64,000 bases of DNA, from positions 25,620,455-25,684,454 of the forward strand of contig CAIIXF020000002.1 in assembly GCA_903813345.2 (NCBI GenBank), in the 5' to 3' direction. The position numbers were made by a program, and so were the translations under genes. The stretch comes from Owenia fusiformis (taxonomy: Eukaryota; Annelida; Polychaeta; Sabellida; Oweniidae). Under the pieces are notes generated by a model. It saw only the letters and a list, made by a program, of their open reading frames with translations, did no database searches and had not been told where the DNA came from. Of this stretch, positions 25,742-36,470 are shown one piece after another. Every line of letters begins with the position of its first letter. The stretch's first letter is position 1.

Positions 25742-26330
25742 CAAGGCATTAACATGACAAAATGCCCTAGTTACTCACAATATTGTTCAATCTTAAGTCA
25801 GAATTGAATTTCTGAGAACTTGTAGATGATTTTGAAAAAATTGGTCAATTTGAACCAAGTTGAAAAAATACCTTTTTTGACCCTGAGAAGTGATTGAAGG
25901 TGAAATCTCAAATCTAAAGTCAGATTTAACTTCTGAGAACTTGTCGATAATTTAAAAAAAAAAGTTTGGTCAATTTGAAGCAAGTTGAAGAAATACCTTT
26001 TTGACCTTGTTTGACCTTGAGAAGGTCACTGAAGGTGAAATCTCAAATCTAGTCAGATTTTAACTTCTGAGAACTTGTAGATGATTTTGAAAAAGAAATT
26101 GGTCAATTTGAACCAAGTTGAAAAAATACCTTTTTGACCTTTTATGACCTTGAGAAGGTCAAATCTTAAATATAACGTCAGATTTGAACTTCTGAAAACT
26201 TGTAAACGATTTTGAAAAAAATTGAAGTCTAAACAGTATTTGTTAAGTTATTGGAAGTTGTAAGAATTTGTTACAAACGCCAACCACCAACTGCCACCTG
26301 CCACCCGCCAATTGCTAACTGAATAAATCA
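25742..26330 (-). repeat. Hairpin-family element with satellite core, minus orientation
   Basis: Starts ACAAGGCATTAACATGACAA and contains three or four units with ACTTCTGAGAACTTGTAGAT and TGACCTTGAGAAGGTCA. It ends ACAAACGCCAACCACCAACT. It is a short version of the giant copy at 31.0-32.9 kb; the hairpin end is missing. Confidence 0.75.
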
Positions 26331-26334
26331 TGGG

Positions 26335-27360
26335 TTGTTAACATTCAGCTTTGGCATCGCAGGAATGTCCTAGTATTTCTTAGTAGAATCATTCAAATAC
26401 ATTGCTGTGTTTATAACACTCACTATTCATCAATTTGCTCGACTTGATTCCATATTTATTGAGTGGTCTGATTTCCCAAGCTTAGGATAGTGTTCCCGGG
26501 AATGAACAGATATACATGTAGAAAAAATACACAGAGGAAAAATGTTCATGACCTCTGATGGCATATATTTTGAAATAATATTGGCAGATATAAAGTTAGA
26601 TTGAAGTATATACCCGTAATTTGAGACGGTCACAACTATTTTGGCCTTGAGAGATATTTTAGGGTGGTCGTGTGGTATCTAGAATCGATAGAGATGAAAA
26701 ATGTGTCGCCTAGCAACGTTAATTTTCATCTTTTGAAATATTATATAAGACACTATTGTATCTCTACAAGACTAAAATAATAACCTGCCCTCAGTCTCAT
26801 AGACATATCCAAATCCAAATTGAAAACTCATCATGACCTCGATATAACTTGTGATTCCAATTGTACATGTATATGTTTGGATCCAAGTGAACATTAAGAT
26901 CTATATTAAATACCTACACGAAATGTTTTACATGTGAAAACGTGCAGAATTCTGACAAATTTTATTCATTATTGTTTTTAATTTTGACAGCGACTGATCT
27001 ACGGCAACGTGACAGGTGGTTTACGACATAAACAAAACATTTCTTCGATTTAAATGAAACAAATACAAATATAACAGGTTATATTACTAACACTATAGTT
27101 GTTCTTTGATATCTGATATAATATCTTAAATTCTAATGTCTGTTTGACATTTGAGTTGTGACTAGATTGCCGTTTAACGACATAGAATTAAGCGCCATAT
27201 TTGATTTTTTTAATCTTCAAAATTCGATGCAGTTTGGAGCTGAAAGTCCCATCATTGAGACAGGTAACAACATTTGTTTGATATGTTATCGATGTATAAC
27301 TATATTTCTCAATCGGCACTACATTTTACTTTACATCGGCCTATTTGACATTGAGATATC
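26335..27360. other. Non-coding stretch
   Basis: No gene recognised. Contains an X-box-like GTCGCCTAGCAAC at 26705-26717. Confidence 0.35.
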
Positions 27361-27368
27361 ATGCTTAA

Positions 27369-27772
27369 GGTTCAGCTGGAAAGTAACATTTTGGTAAAAA
27401 ATTGCTATACCTGCACATGTTATTTTCTGGTACAAAATTAAGTATGAAGTCGTGTGTGTATTTCCTTGCTTTTTTCAGGAAAGTATCATTACACTGTTTA
27501 CTTATAGAATATCTAGAAACAGGTCAATGGTAGCTCCTATGTTGTCTGGAAACTTTGAAAGAAAATTTGGAAAAATAGAAAGTGTGAAATATCAGAATTT
27601 CCTGGAGTTTCCATTGAACCCCTACCAGATATTCTAAAAGAAGACAATGTAATGATACTTTCCTGAAAAAAGCAAGGAAATTGACACATGCCTTCATACT
27701 TTATTTTGTACCAGAAAATAACATGTGCAGGTATAGCAATTTTTTACCAAAATGTTACTTTCCAGCTGTACC
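27369..27772. mobile_element. TTAA-flanked fold-back element, about 404 bp
   Basis: The left end GGTTCAGCTGGAAAGTAAC and right end GTTACTTTCCAGCTGTACC are inverted, each flanked by TTAA (27365-27368 and 27773-27776). The arms pair for about 120 bases, to AGGAAAGTATCATTAC / GTAATGATACTTTCCT. TTAA targets are typical of piggyBac and Kolobok groups. Non-coding. Confidence 0.85.
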
Positions 27773-27848
27773 TTAATTTAAATTTTTTTTAGCCTCCACC
27801 AGCTGTATTTTTGAAAAATCGTGAACCTTGCTACAGACTTGTAGTTGA

Positions 27849-28420
27849 AGCGCTTTATCGCATCTTACGACCCCTTTAGATTGTGGTTGTAGGCCCGATT
27901 CATTAGTAAGCCTGTGTTTCTACAATGTCGGAGAATGAACTAGACTATGCATTGCACACATAAATGACCTACCTCGATACATTCCTGAGTATTTTAGAAT
28001 TCTTTTCATATAGTTGAATCGCAAATTTTATGGGTTTATCGGCAGAACGAAGATATTTTCGTTTTTGATAGCAATATTTGCGTGTAATATTTAACTTATT
28101 TCAACCGTTAAATTCCTCCATTCAGTTCCCGGCATGCACCAGTCATAAGGGAAATCCCTGGGGAATTCCCCTTCCGACATTTTGAAAATTGCTGAGATAT
28201 TTCCGATGTAAAAACTAAAATCTCTTCGTTCTGCCGATAAACCCATACAATTGGCGATCTAACAACATAAAAATAATTTTAAAATACTCTGGAATGTATC
28301 GAGGTAGGTCATTTAATAGTGCAATGCGTAGTGTCTCCGACATTGTAGAAAGACAAGCTTACCAATGAAACGGGCCTCAACCACAATCTAAAGGGGTCGT
28401 AGGATGCGATAAGAAGCGCT
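27849..28420. mobile_element. Fold-back element, about 572 bp
   Basis: The left arm AGCGCTTTATCGCATCTTAC returns at the right end as GTAGGATGCGATAAGAAGCGCT. Further pairs are CCTTTAGATTGTGGTTG / CAACCACAATCTAAAGG, CTACCTCGATACATTCC / GGAATGTATCGAGGTAG and GGGTTTATCGGCAGAACGAA / TTCGTTCTGCCGATAAACCC. Non-coding. Confidence 0.85.
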
Positions 28421-28424
28421 ATGT

Positions 28425-29140
28425 TTTGGCAGAGCAGGGTTTTAACTTTGAAAAACGCTATTGAGTCGAGTATTCTGCTTCGAGTCTTAATTTTAGCAAT
28501 TCTTAGCTACATTTTATTCTACTGTAGACATCTAGATCTATAGAGTCGAGACTCTGGGGTTACTGTACTATGTAGTTCAATGTCATTAAACCCAATAACG
28601 ACTTTCTTTACTATTAGGAATTTTCTTGCCCGTTATAAGACATGTCAGATAAGAAACAAGGCCAAGGCTAGGTCTATAATGTTGTTGGACTAGGGTTACT
28701 TGTCCTCTAGCTAAGGCTATTTCAAAAGAAGTTGTCATGCTAAACTCCCATGATAGACATCACGCATGCACATGGAACATATAATACATTATACTTGTAG
28801 TGTTGTTGCGATTAACCTATACATAGCGATATACATCGCCAAAGCTGATTCTGGCGATGCATCGATGTCTGAAACAAAACATTGATGTTTTAAAAAAAGT
28901 AAAATTTATTTCGGACTTTTTCTTGATGTACATCGATGTTTACTACTGAAAATTGCTGATGCATCGATGTACGTTGGTATGATTATGGCACATTGTGACA
29001 AAATTAATTATACTATCAACGATAACTCCTTACCAGCCCATCCATAGAAGAGACAGGCTAATGACCCTTCCAACTGATTTCTTTTGTTGAAAATAATGTT
29101 ATGCATTTGACTGTTTTCAGTTATATCTATTGGCTACATA
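28425..29140. other. Non-coding stretch
   Basis: No gene. Repeated GATGCATCGATGT-type words occur at 28855-28975. Confidence 0.35.
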
Positions 29141-29146
29141 TCACAG

Positions 29147-29282
29147 GTCCGTAGCCAACTTTTGCCAAGGGGGGTTCACTTTCTAAAAATTCCAAGGGGT
29201 TAACATTTGCTAATTTTGGTTAAAAATGGCCAAAATCACTTGGAAAGTACTCAAAATAGTGAAAAACTACATGATTAAAATT
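29147..29282. mobile_element. CAGGCCCG-family TIR element, truncated
   Basis: Starts CAGGTCCGTAGCCAACTTTT, core GAAAAACTACATGATTAAAA; the right terminus is lost. Confidence 0.6.
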
Positions 29283-29394
29283 TTTTTAAACTTTTTTAAA
29301 GCTTGTCATTTACCAATTTACTTCATTGAAAATTCAAGAGGATGGTACCATTACAAATGATTCTGCGCCTAAAGATGCATCATCATCATCACTC

Positions 29395-29530
29395 GTTGGA
29401 TTGAAATATTCCGATGGGCGTAGGGCTATATTTTGAGTTGGTACGCACACTCGGGGATGCCTGATTGCGTGGCCGAAGGCTGCGCATCGCGGGGGTCCGG
29501 GGGTATGATCCCCCACAAATTTTTTTTCAT
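29395..29530. repeat. Locally GC-rich, CpG-rich repeat fragment
   Basis: GTGGCCGAAGGCTGCGCATC, then a GGGGGTCCGGGGGTATG stretch and CCCCCACAAATTTTT. Its base composition differs sharply from the AT-rich surroundings, which suggests a piece of an inserted element. Its source is not identified. Confidence 0.4.
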
Positions 29531-30417
29531 AGACGTTATTTGATGGAATCTAAGCATTTTTATCAACTTTAAATGTTGACAATGGTAAACATACAGATAC
29601 GGTAGGAAGCATCAATAAATTCGCAAATAAATCAATGCATTTTAACACATTTTTCCTATATTCATAACTTTTTTAAATAGAAGCATACTGTTATATACCT
29701 GGTCGTTCAGTAAGTTCACAGAAAAATAATCTCTCAAACGTTTTTAATAATTTTTAATATTTTCATGAAATTCACATAACATCCACCAAATAGTTGGTTA
29801 TACAAGAAGCTTCATGCCTCATTAAAGAATAATACTGATTTGTATTTAAACTCATTAAAGAGGACTTTACTAACAAAATGCCAAAAGAGAGACAAATACA
29901 CCACATAATTTACAAGTAAGATGTTCCTCCACTCACAATTTGAAAATTAAGGAAAACACTTTGCAGAATAGGCCTATCATAAAAGTCATTCAGCTTTTTG
30001 GGGCTGCAATAAAAACAATTTGAGACCTACTGGTGGATCCAGAAGCTAACAAGGGAGGGGCCCACATTTCAAAGCAGAAAAAATGTCTGCACTTGCGGCA
30101 AATTTTCCATGGGGCAGGCCCCATGCCCGAATCTTAGGCAGTCTCATCCATATCCATGGGAGTTCAGGGGTTTTGAGCAACCCCTCCCCCCCCTTTTGAC
30201 CAGTTCTTTCAAAAACATGCAGATTTCAAATTTGAATCCCTCCCCCCAGAAAAGCTGTCATTGGGAAAAGCTTGCTATGGGGCTGTTACATATCATTTTA
30301 TAGTTCATTTAAAGGGGATTGAAGGCAATTCTCAGCGAGGCGTTCATTTATGCAGTCTAGATAAAAAGATTGTTTGTGGTTCGACCATGTTCACACATTT
30401 TCCCTGTTTAGTAGTTG

Positions 30418-30685
30418 GTAAGCAATTGGTGTTCAGCATTCAGCTGTTGGTGTTCGGTGGTTGGTGTCTATAACAGGTGGCAGGTGGTGACATTTTGCAT
30501 GTTAAATAATGCCTTTTATGGCATCACCAAAAGTGATGACATAGTCTCAAACTGTCTTATAGTCTTTTATAGTCTCAAACATTTTTGTGGATGGTGTTTT
30601 GCAGCTTGTGTTTGGTTGTTGGTGTTTGGCAGTCAGTATCTGTAACAAATGACAGGTGGTGACATTTTGCATGTTATTGCCTTGT
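30418..30685 (+). repeat. Two head-to-tail copies of the hairpin-headed element
   Basis: GGTGGTGACATTTTGCATGT occurs at about 30483 and again at about 30656, each preceded by a TTGGTGTT(T/C)GG-rich core. The second copy starts with CATCACCAAAAGTGATGAC. Plus orientation. Confidence 0.75.
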
Positions 30686-30939
30686 TCTGTTACGTGAATC
30701 CCTTGTTTTAAATTGTGGTTTGTTTAAAGATCAGCGATCAGGACTGGACCACTTTGAATGACATATGACATTATGAACCCTTCAATTTTTATTTATCTCA
30801 GTGTCTGAGTGTAATTAAGCACCTTGTCAGGTTACCTTTGAAGAGGTCAACAATCTTATCAGTTCAAACCACTGAGAGGCTTGATTTTCAGCTGTTGTCT
30901 GAAAGTGCATGTTATGTTTGAATCATATACAATATACAT

Positions 30940-33020
30940 GTATACAGTATTTCTTGTATATCTGAACACTGAACTCTAAGCTGAACACCTTTCAATGTGA
31001 ACACTTTTTTCAGTTCAATTTTTATGTCACCACCAAAAGTGGTGACATATTGTTATGGTCTCCGTTTTTTTGCGACGGCGGTTGGCGTCCGGCGTCTGGC
31101 GTCCGGCGTCTGGCGTCCGGCGTCTGTAACAATTTCTTACAACTTCCTATAACTTAACAAATACTGTTTAGACTGACTTCAATTTTTTTTAAATCACCTA
31201 CATGTTCTCAGAAGTTCAAATCTGACTTTAGATTTGACATTTGACCTTCAATGACCTTCTCAAGGTCAAAAAGGTCTTTTTTCAACTTGCTTCACATTGA
31301 CTAAATTTTTTTTCAAAATCATCTACATGTTCTCAGAAATTCAAATCTGACTTTAGATTTGACTTTAGATTTGACATTTGACCTTCAAATCTGACTTTAG
31401 ATTTGACATTTGACCTTCAATGACCTTCTCAAGGTCAAAAAAGGTCTTTTTTCAACTTGCTTCAAATTGACTAAATTTTTTTTTCAAAATCATCTACATG
31501 TTCTCAGAAATTCAAATCTGACCTTTAGATTTGACATTTGACCTTCAATGACCTTCTCAATGTCAAAAAAGGTCAAAAAGGTATTTTTTCATCTTGCTTC
31601 AAATTGACTAAATTTTTTTTTCAAAATCATCTACATGTTCTCAGAAATTCAAATATGACTTTAGATTTGACTTTAGATTTGACATTTGACCTTCAATGAC
31701 CTTCTCAAGGTCAAAAAAGGTCAAAAAGGTATTTTTTCAACTTGCTTCAAATTGACTAATTTTTTTTTTTCAAAATCACCTACATGTTCTCAGAAGTTCA
31801 AATCTGACTTTAGATTTGACATTTGACCTTCAATGACCTTCTCAAGGTCAAAAAGGTCTTTTTTCAACTTGCTTCACATTGACTAATTTTTTTTCAAAAT
31901 CATCTACATGTTCTCAGAAATTCAAATCTGACTTTAGATTTGACTTTAGATTTGACATTTGACCTTCAAATCTGACTTTAGATTTGACATTTGACCTTCA
32001 ATGACCTTCTCAAGGTCAAAAAAGGTCTTTTTTCAACTTGCTTCAAATTGACTAAATTTTTTTTTCAAAATCATCTACATGTTCTCAAAAATTCAAATCT
32101 GACCTTTAGATTTGACATTTGACCTTCAATGACCTTCTCAATGTCAAAAAAGGTCAAAAAGGTATTTTTTCATCTTGCTTCAAATTGACTAAATTTTTTT
32201 TTCAAAATCATCTACATGTTCTCAGAAATTCAAATATGACTTTAGATTTGACTTTAGATTTGACATTTGACCTTCAATGACCTTCTCAAGGTCAAAAAAG
32301 GTCAAAAAGGTATTTTTTCAACTTGCTTCAAATTGACTAATTTTTTTTTTCAAAATCATCTACATGTTCTCAGAAATTCAAATCTGACTTTAGATTTGAC
32401 ATGTGACCTTTAATGACCTTCTCAAGGTCAAAAAAGGTCAAAAAGTTCTGTTTTCAACTTGCTTCAAATTGACCAATTTTTTTTTTCAAAATCATCTAGA
32501 TCTTTTCAGAAGTTCAAATTTGACTTTACAAGTTTTCAGAAGTTCAAATCTGACTTTAGATTTGACCTTTGACCTTCAATGACCTTCTCAAGGTCAAAAA
32601 GGTCTTTTTTCAACTTGCTTCAAATTGACTAATTTTTTTTTTTCAAAATCATCTACATGTTCTCAGAAGTTCAAATCTGACTTTAGATTTGACATTTGAC
32701 CTTCAATGACCTTTTCAAGGTCAAAAAGGTCTTTTTTCAACTTGTTTTAACTTGCTTCAGATTGAACAATTTCTTTTTTCAAAATCATCTACAAGATCCC
32801 AGAAGCTCAAATCTTCAAAAACCTTCTTACGGTCAAAAGGTATTTTCCAACTTGCTTTAAATTGACCAAATTGTTTTAGGTGGTGACATTTTGTCATGTT
32901 AATGCCTTGTTTAATCTGCCACAGACTTCAATGTTCAATGGTCTTGAAATGTGAAAATCTGCCAATACGAACACTTTTGCCAGGTCTCATTTGCTATGTA
33001 TTAGACAGGTTTTACTATGT
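30940..33020. mobile_element. pogo/Tigger-like element interrupted by a hairpin-family element
   Basis: The left part (about 30950-31020) has TATATCTGAACACTGAACTC and GTGAACACTTTTTTCAG. The right part (about 32920-33020) has CTTGAAATGTGAAAATCTGC and ends AGACAGGTTTTACTATGTA. The two halves match the ends of the 38681-39181 element. The 31023-32913 array lies between them. Confidence 0.6.
31023..32913 (+). repeat. Giant hairpin-headed element with internal satellite array
   Basis: It starts TATGTCACCACCAAAAGTGGTGACATA (a hairpin, 31024-31050) and ends GGTGGTGACATTTTGTCATG then TTAATGCCTTG. Between them are about eleven units of 100-165 bases made of TTCAAATCTGACTTTAGATT, TGACCTTCAATGACCTTC and TCAAGGTCA. 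A block starting TCACCTACATGTTCTCAG at 31194 recurs at 31776, showing a higher-order period of about 582 bases. Non-coding. Confidence 0.9.
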
Positions 33021-33104
33021 ACATTTATGTCTATATCTAGTTCCATAAGCGGTGCAACATTACATCTCTGGGACCAAGACCCTTAAGCTCGCAGTCCTAA
33101 GCAG

Positions 33105-35450
33105 ACTAACAGAGGTGTTCTAGAAGTGTTTCACTTTACAGGTTTCACTATATTAGAATTTCTTGCAATTTCTGAAAATTAAGATTCTTGATGTAAATGT
33201 GAAATGATTGAGTTCCTCATACAAGACTTAGTTGACTTAGTTGTTCGACCAATAGAGCAAACCATATACATATCTTGTAGCTAAAATTACTGATGTAATC
33301 TTAAAAAGCACTTGAGGCCTATTTTTGGTGATATTTGAAGATCACACATCTGCTCTTTATAATTATTTCATACCCTAAGTGTTGTTAGTTTTATATTTTT
33401 ATATGTCATTTACTGAGTACAGTAAATTCAGTTAAATTCCTCAACTAAAAAAAGCTCATCACAAAAACATAGATTAAATATTTAAACTGCAGTGGTTTAT
33501 ACTAGTGAAATTACATTCTTAATTAAAAAAAATGTAACGGTTCTATTCATGAACACGGTATTTTTCTTGTATGAATTTTAAGATTTTACTTAATTTTGGT
33601 ATTTTTATTATAATTCATGTGATCTGTATATTATGTGCTTTAAAGAAATTATATTATTCACATATAATACTGTATATGATCTTCAGTTTAGTGAACTATA
33701 TAAATTATACAAAAAATATAAATTATATTTATTTCGATGGGTAAGAGCCAAGCTCATGCTTAAATTTTTCGTCAGTCTTGTCAGACAATTTGGACCAAGC
33801 CTGTTCACTATAGCCCTTGCTTATTCCATCATTTTCCATTTGATTTTCAGTTTTAAAAATTGAAAAACAGATATTCTCTCATATGAACTAATGCACCTAA
33901 TGTACCTTCTAAACGTTAGATATATATCTGTGGGTGAAAGGTTAACCATGTTTGACAAGAAAACACAAAGTAGAATACACTAACGCTTTGTATATTTGTT
34001 GTTTATTAACACAAACATTTCCCCATTGGTCTACAGGTAGGCCTTTATACGATTTTTCTCTGTCAGTCGATAGAACCCTGTTCAAGTGCATAAGGGACTG
34101 TATAATAAAGTAGATCAAGTTCTAAAAAGTTAAGTATTGAATAGATGAACAGCATGCACATTGAAGAGGTATAAAAAGAATTTGAAATTGGACTGAATAC
34201 TATGGAAAGAGAAACACAACAATTAGTCAAACTTAATGGTTTATTTTTCAAACAAAATATTGAATTTATATAAATTATTTAATCAAAAACTTCAAATTGG
34301 TTATGGAGATAAGATTTAAGATATGATATGACATCACTTTTTATCAAAAATTAGAATGTTTCATTCTGTGTTTTCATTAACCATTTAACATTAAGTCAGT
34401 TGGTCTTGGGACACTGAAAAGTGTTCCAATAACTAAAGTGTTCCACTAGTAGAGGTGTTCCACTTCACAGGTTTCATTGTATGTCATTCCCTTTTTAATT
34501 TAGGTAGGACTAATTAAAAAGGTTGTTGTTTTTTGAGTTGACCCCCATGTGATGATTATTTTCTAGTTAGCGCTTGCCTCAAGTCAAACTAACCTAGAAG
34601 TGTCTCAGCGGCAAAATTATGGCTCTTACCTACCTATTTACTAATTTCTCTCAAAAGTTTGAATGAAATGTCATAATTTCTTGCATTTCTTAAAAATTTA
34701 GAGCAATGACTATATGGATCTGTTCTTTTTTCAAATTGATTTCACTCTTTTTGGTTGTAATTTACATTTCAAAATATGACCATTTTGATAATTTTTTGTG
34801 GGTACAACTGTCTAAGCGCCAAAATTGAATTATACCAATAGTCTTACTGTAGATCTAATGTAAACTATGGTGCAATATGACAGTTAAAAACTTAACGAAA
34901 TTTTATATGTAATTTTTAATACATTCAGATGTAAGTAAGGATTATTTATTTGTTACCACAGAAAACAAGGATTAATGTAAATAGATGTATTGGATTTATT
35001 AATCAGGTAAAATATTTTATTCACATCTTGGCATTGCATGCTCAGTCATTACATTTCACAAAAATTGTAATGGATATGATATCATCAGCTAGTATCAAAT
35101 TTAAAGACTAGAGTGATAATTTACAAACATTTTGGTTTAGTTTTCACAACATGAATATTTAAGTCTATTTGAGACAATAGAATGGTGTAGAGATTTTTTA
35201 ACGGTTAATTGTCAACAGTTTTTTAGCCCGTTCTTCAATTAAATTTAAATATAGAGATAATGGTGACTCATAAGGTTGTTTTGAACTGTATGGCAATGGC
35301 GTGATTCATAGTTTTCTAAGATGTGTACAAGCATTTATTCAAATAATTTTTAACTGTTAGAAATTTGGAATAAACTTTATTCTAAAAACATATGGAATTT
35401 GGAACAGAAAGTGAGTCTGATGTTTATTGTAAGTTATCTTGATTGGCTAG
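33105..35450. other. AT-rich stretch with pogo-like repeat fragments
   Basis: Fragments with AGGTGTTC and CACTTTACAGGTTTCACT occur at about 33113-33150, and GTTCCACTTCACAGGTTTCA at 34455-34480. No gene was recognised in the rest. Confidence 0.45.
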
Positions 35451-35451
35451 A

Positions 35452-35975
35452 GCCTGCAATCTTTGCATTCTGCAATATTCGTATTTTGGCATTACTTGCA
35501 ATCTTTCTATTCTTATATTCTTGCAGTACCTGTAATCATTATATATTGGCAATCCTGCAATCTTGTCATTCTGATCTCATATTGTCTGCAACCTAAATAT
35601 ATTTATACAGCACATTCAACCTCTCATACTTGCAAGACCTTCAACCTTTTCTTTCTTGCTTGCAATCTTTGCAATATTTGCATTGTGGTACTGGGGTTTC
35701 ACTAGAATTTCTCCCAACATTATGCCCAACAGGCTAAATAAATGGAAATCATGAATCTAAGATATAAATGTTGAAAAGTCCCTAAAAACGACAGGCGATT
35801 TTGTGAAAACAACTGGTGAAAATCGCCTGTTGTCTGCTGCTAATGAAACCCATGTGGTAGTACCTGCAGTCTTTCCATTTAGGCAGTTTTGCAATCTTTG
35901 CATTTCAACACTGCTTGCAATCTTACTGCATCTTTGTAGTGCCTGCAACCTTTGTACTCTGACAATTCCATTTGT
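35452..35975. repeat. Degenerate minisatellite (CCTGCAATCTTTGCATT unit)
   Basis: Words such as CCTGCAATCTTTGCATTCTG, CTTGCAATCTTTGC and GCAGTACCTG recur at 20-40-base spacing, broken by about 120 bases near 35715-35850. The overlapping open frames are a by-product. Confidence 0.65.
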
Positions 35976-36386
35976 CAGACCGCTTCAAATAAGCAAGTTA
36001 CATTAGTGCCAAAAGGGATAAAATCCTACTAAAATAACTTAATTTCCACATTTCATTTGAAAAACTGTAAGTGAATATTGCATTTATATCAGTATTTATA
36101 TATGTAAAAGGTGAGGAATTTGACAGTTTAAGTTGTTTCTTCTGTCTAATGTTTGACTTTGGCCCTATTTGCGCTTCTCTTTATAGGAAATGGCAAAATG
36201 AAATGCACGTCTTCATAATCTAGCTCTACCTAAAACACACAACTGAAGCCTAATTAATTTTTTAGCAGGACCAAAATAGATTGGATCATATTTGACACCT
36301 TGTGTTATGTGAATTTTGATAAAGAAACCATAAACTTAAAAATGGCCTAATTACATAGTCTAACACTTTTTAATTTGTAATTTCAG

Positions 36387-36470
36387 GACTGGGTGTAAAA
36401 TGGACACAGAAGATTATCTTATAACTTACTTAAAACCACAAGAACTTAACAGTTCCCTGTAAAAGTCAAG
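36387..36470 (+). promoter_or_regulatory. Formin 5' untranslated segment with a small upstream ORF
   Basis: A pyrimidine-rich acceptor ending TTTCAG at 36386 suggests the exon carrying the start codon begins at 36387, so at least one upstream 5' UTR exon and the promoter lie elsewhere and are not identified. Inside this leader an ATG in a fair context (AAAATGG) at 36400 opens a 20-codon frame that ends in TAA at 36460-36462, eight bases before the main ATG at 36471. This could act as an upstream ORF that damps translation. The reading depends on the predicted acceptor. Confidence 0.45.

Noticed and set aside
1-36386. Search for a protein-coding gene or transposase in the left half
   Set aside because: All open frames are short, low-complexity or inside repeats. 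None shows domain motifs or chains of in-phase exons, so I call no gene there, though unseen small exons of an outside gene remain possible.
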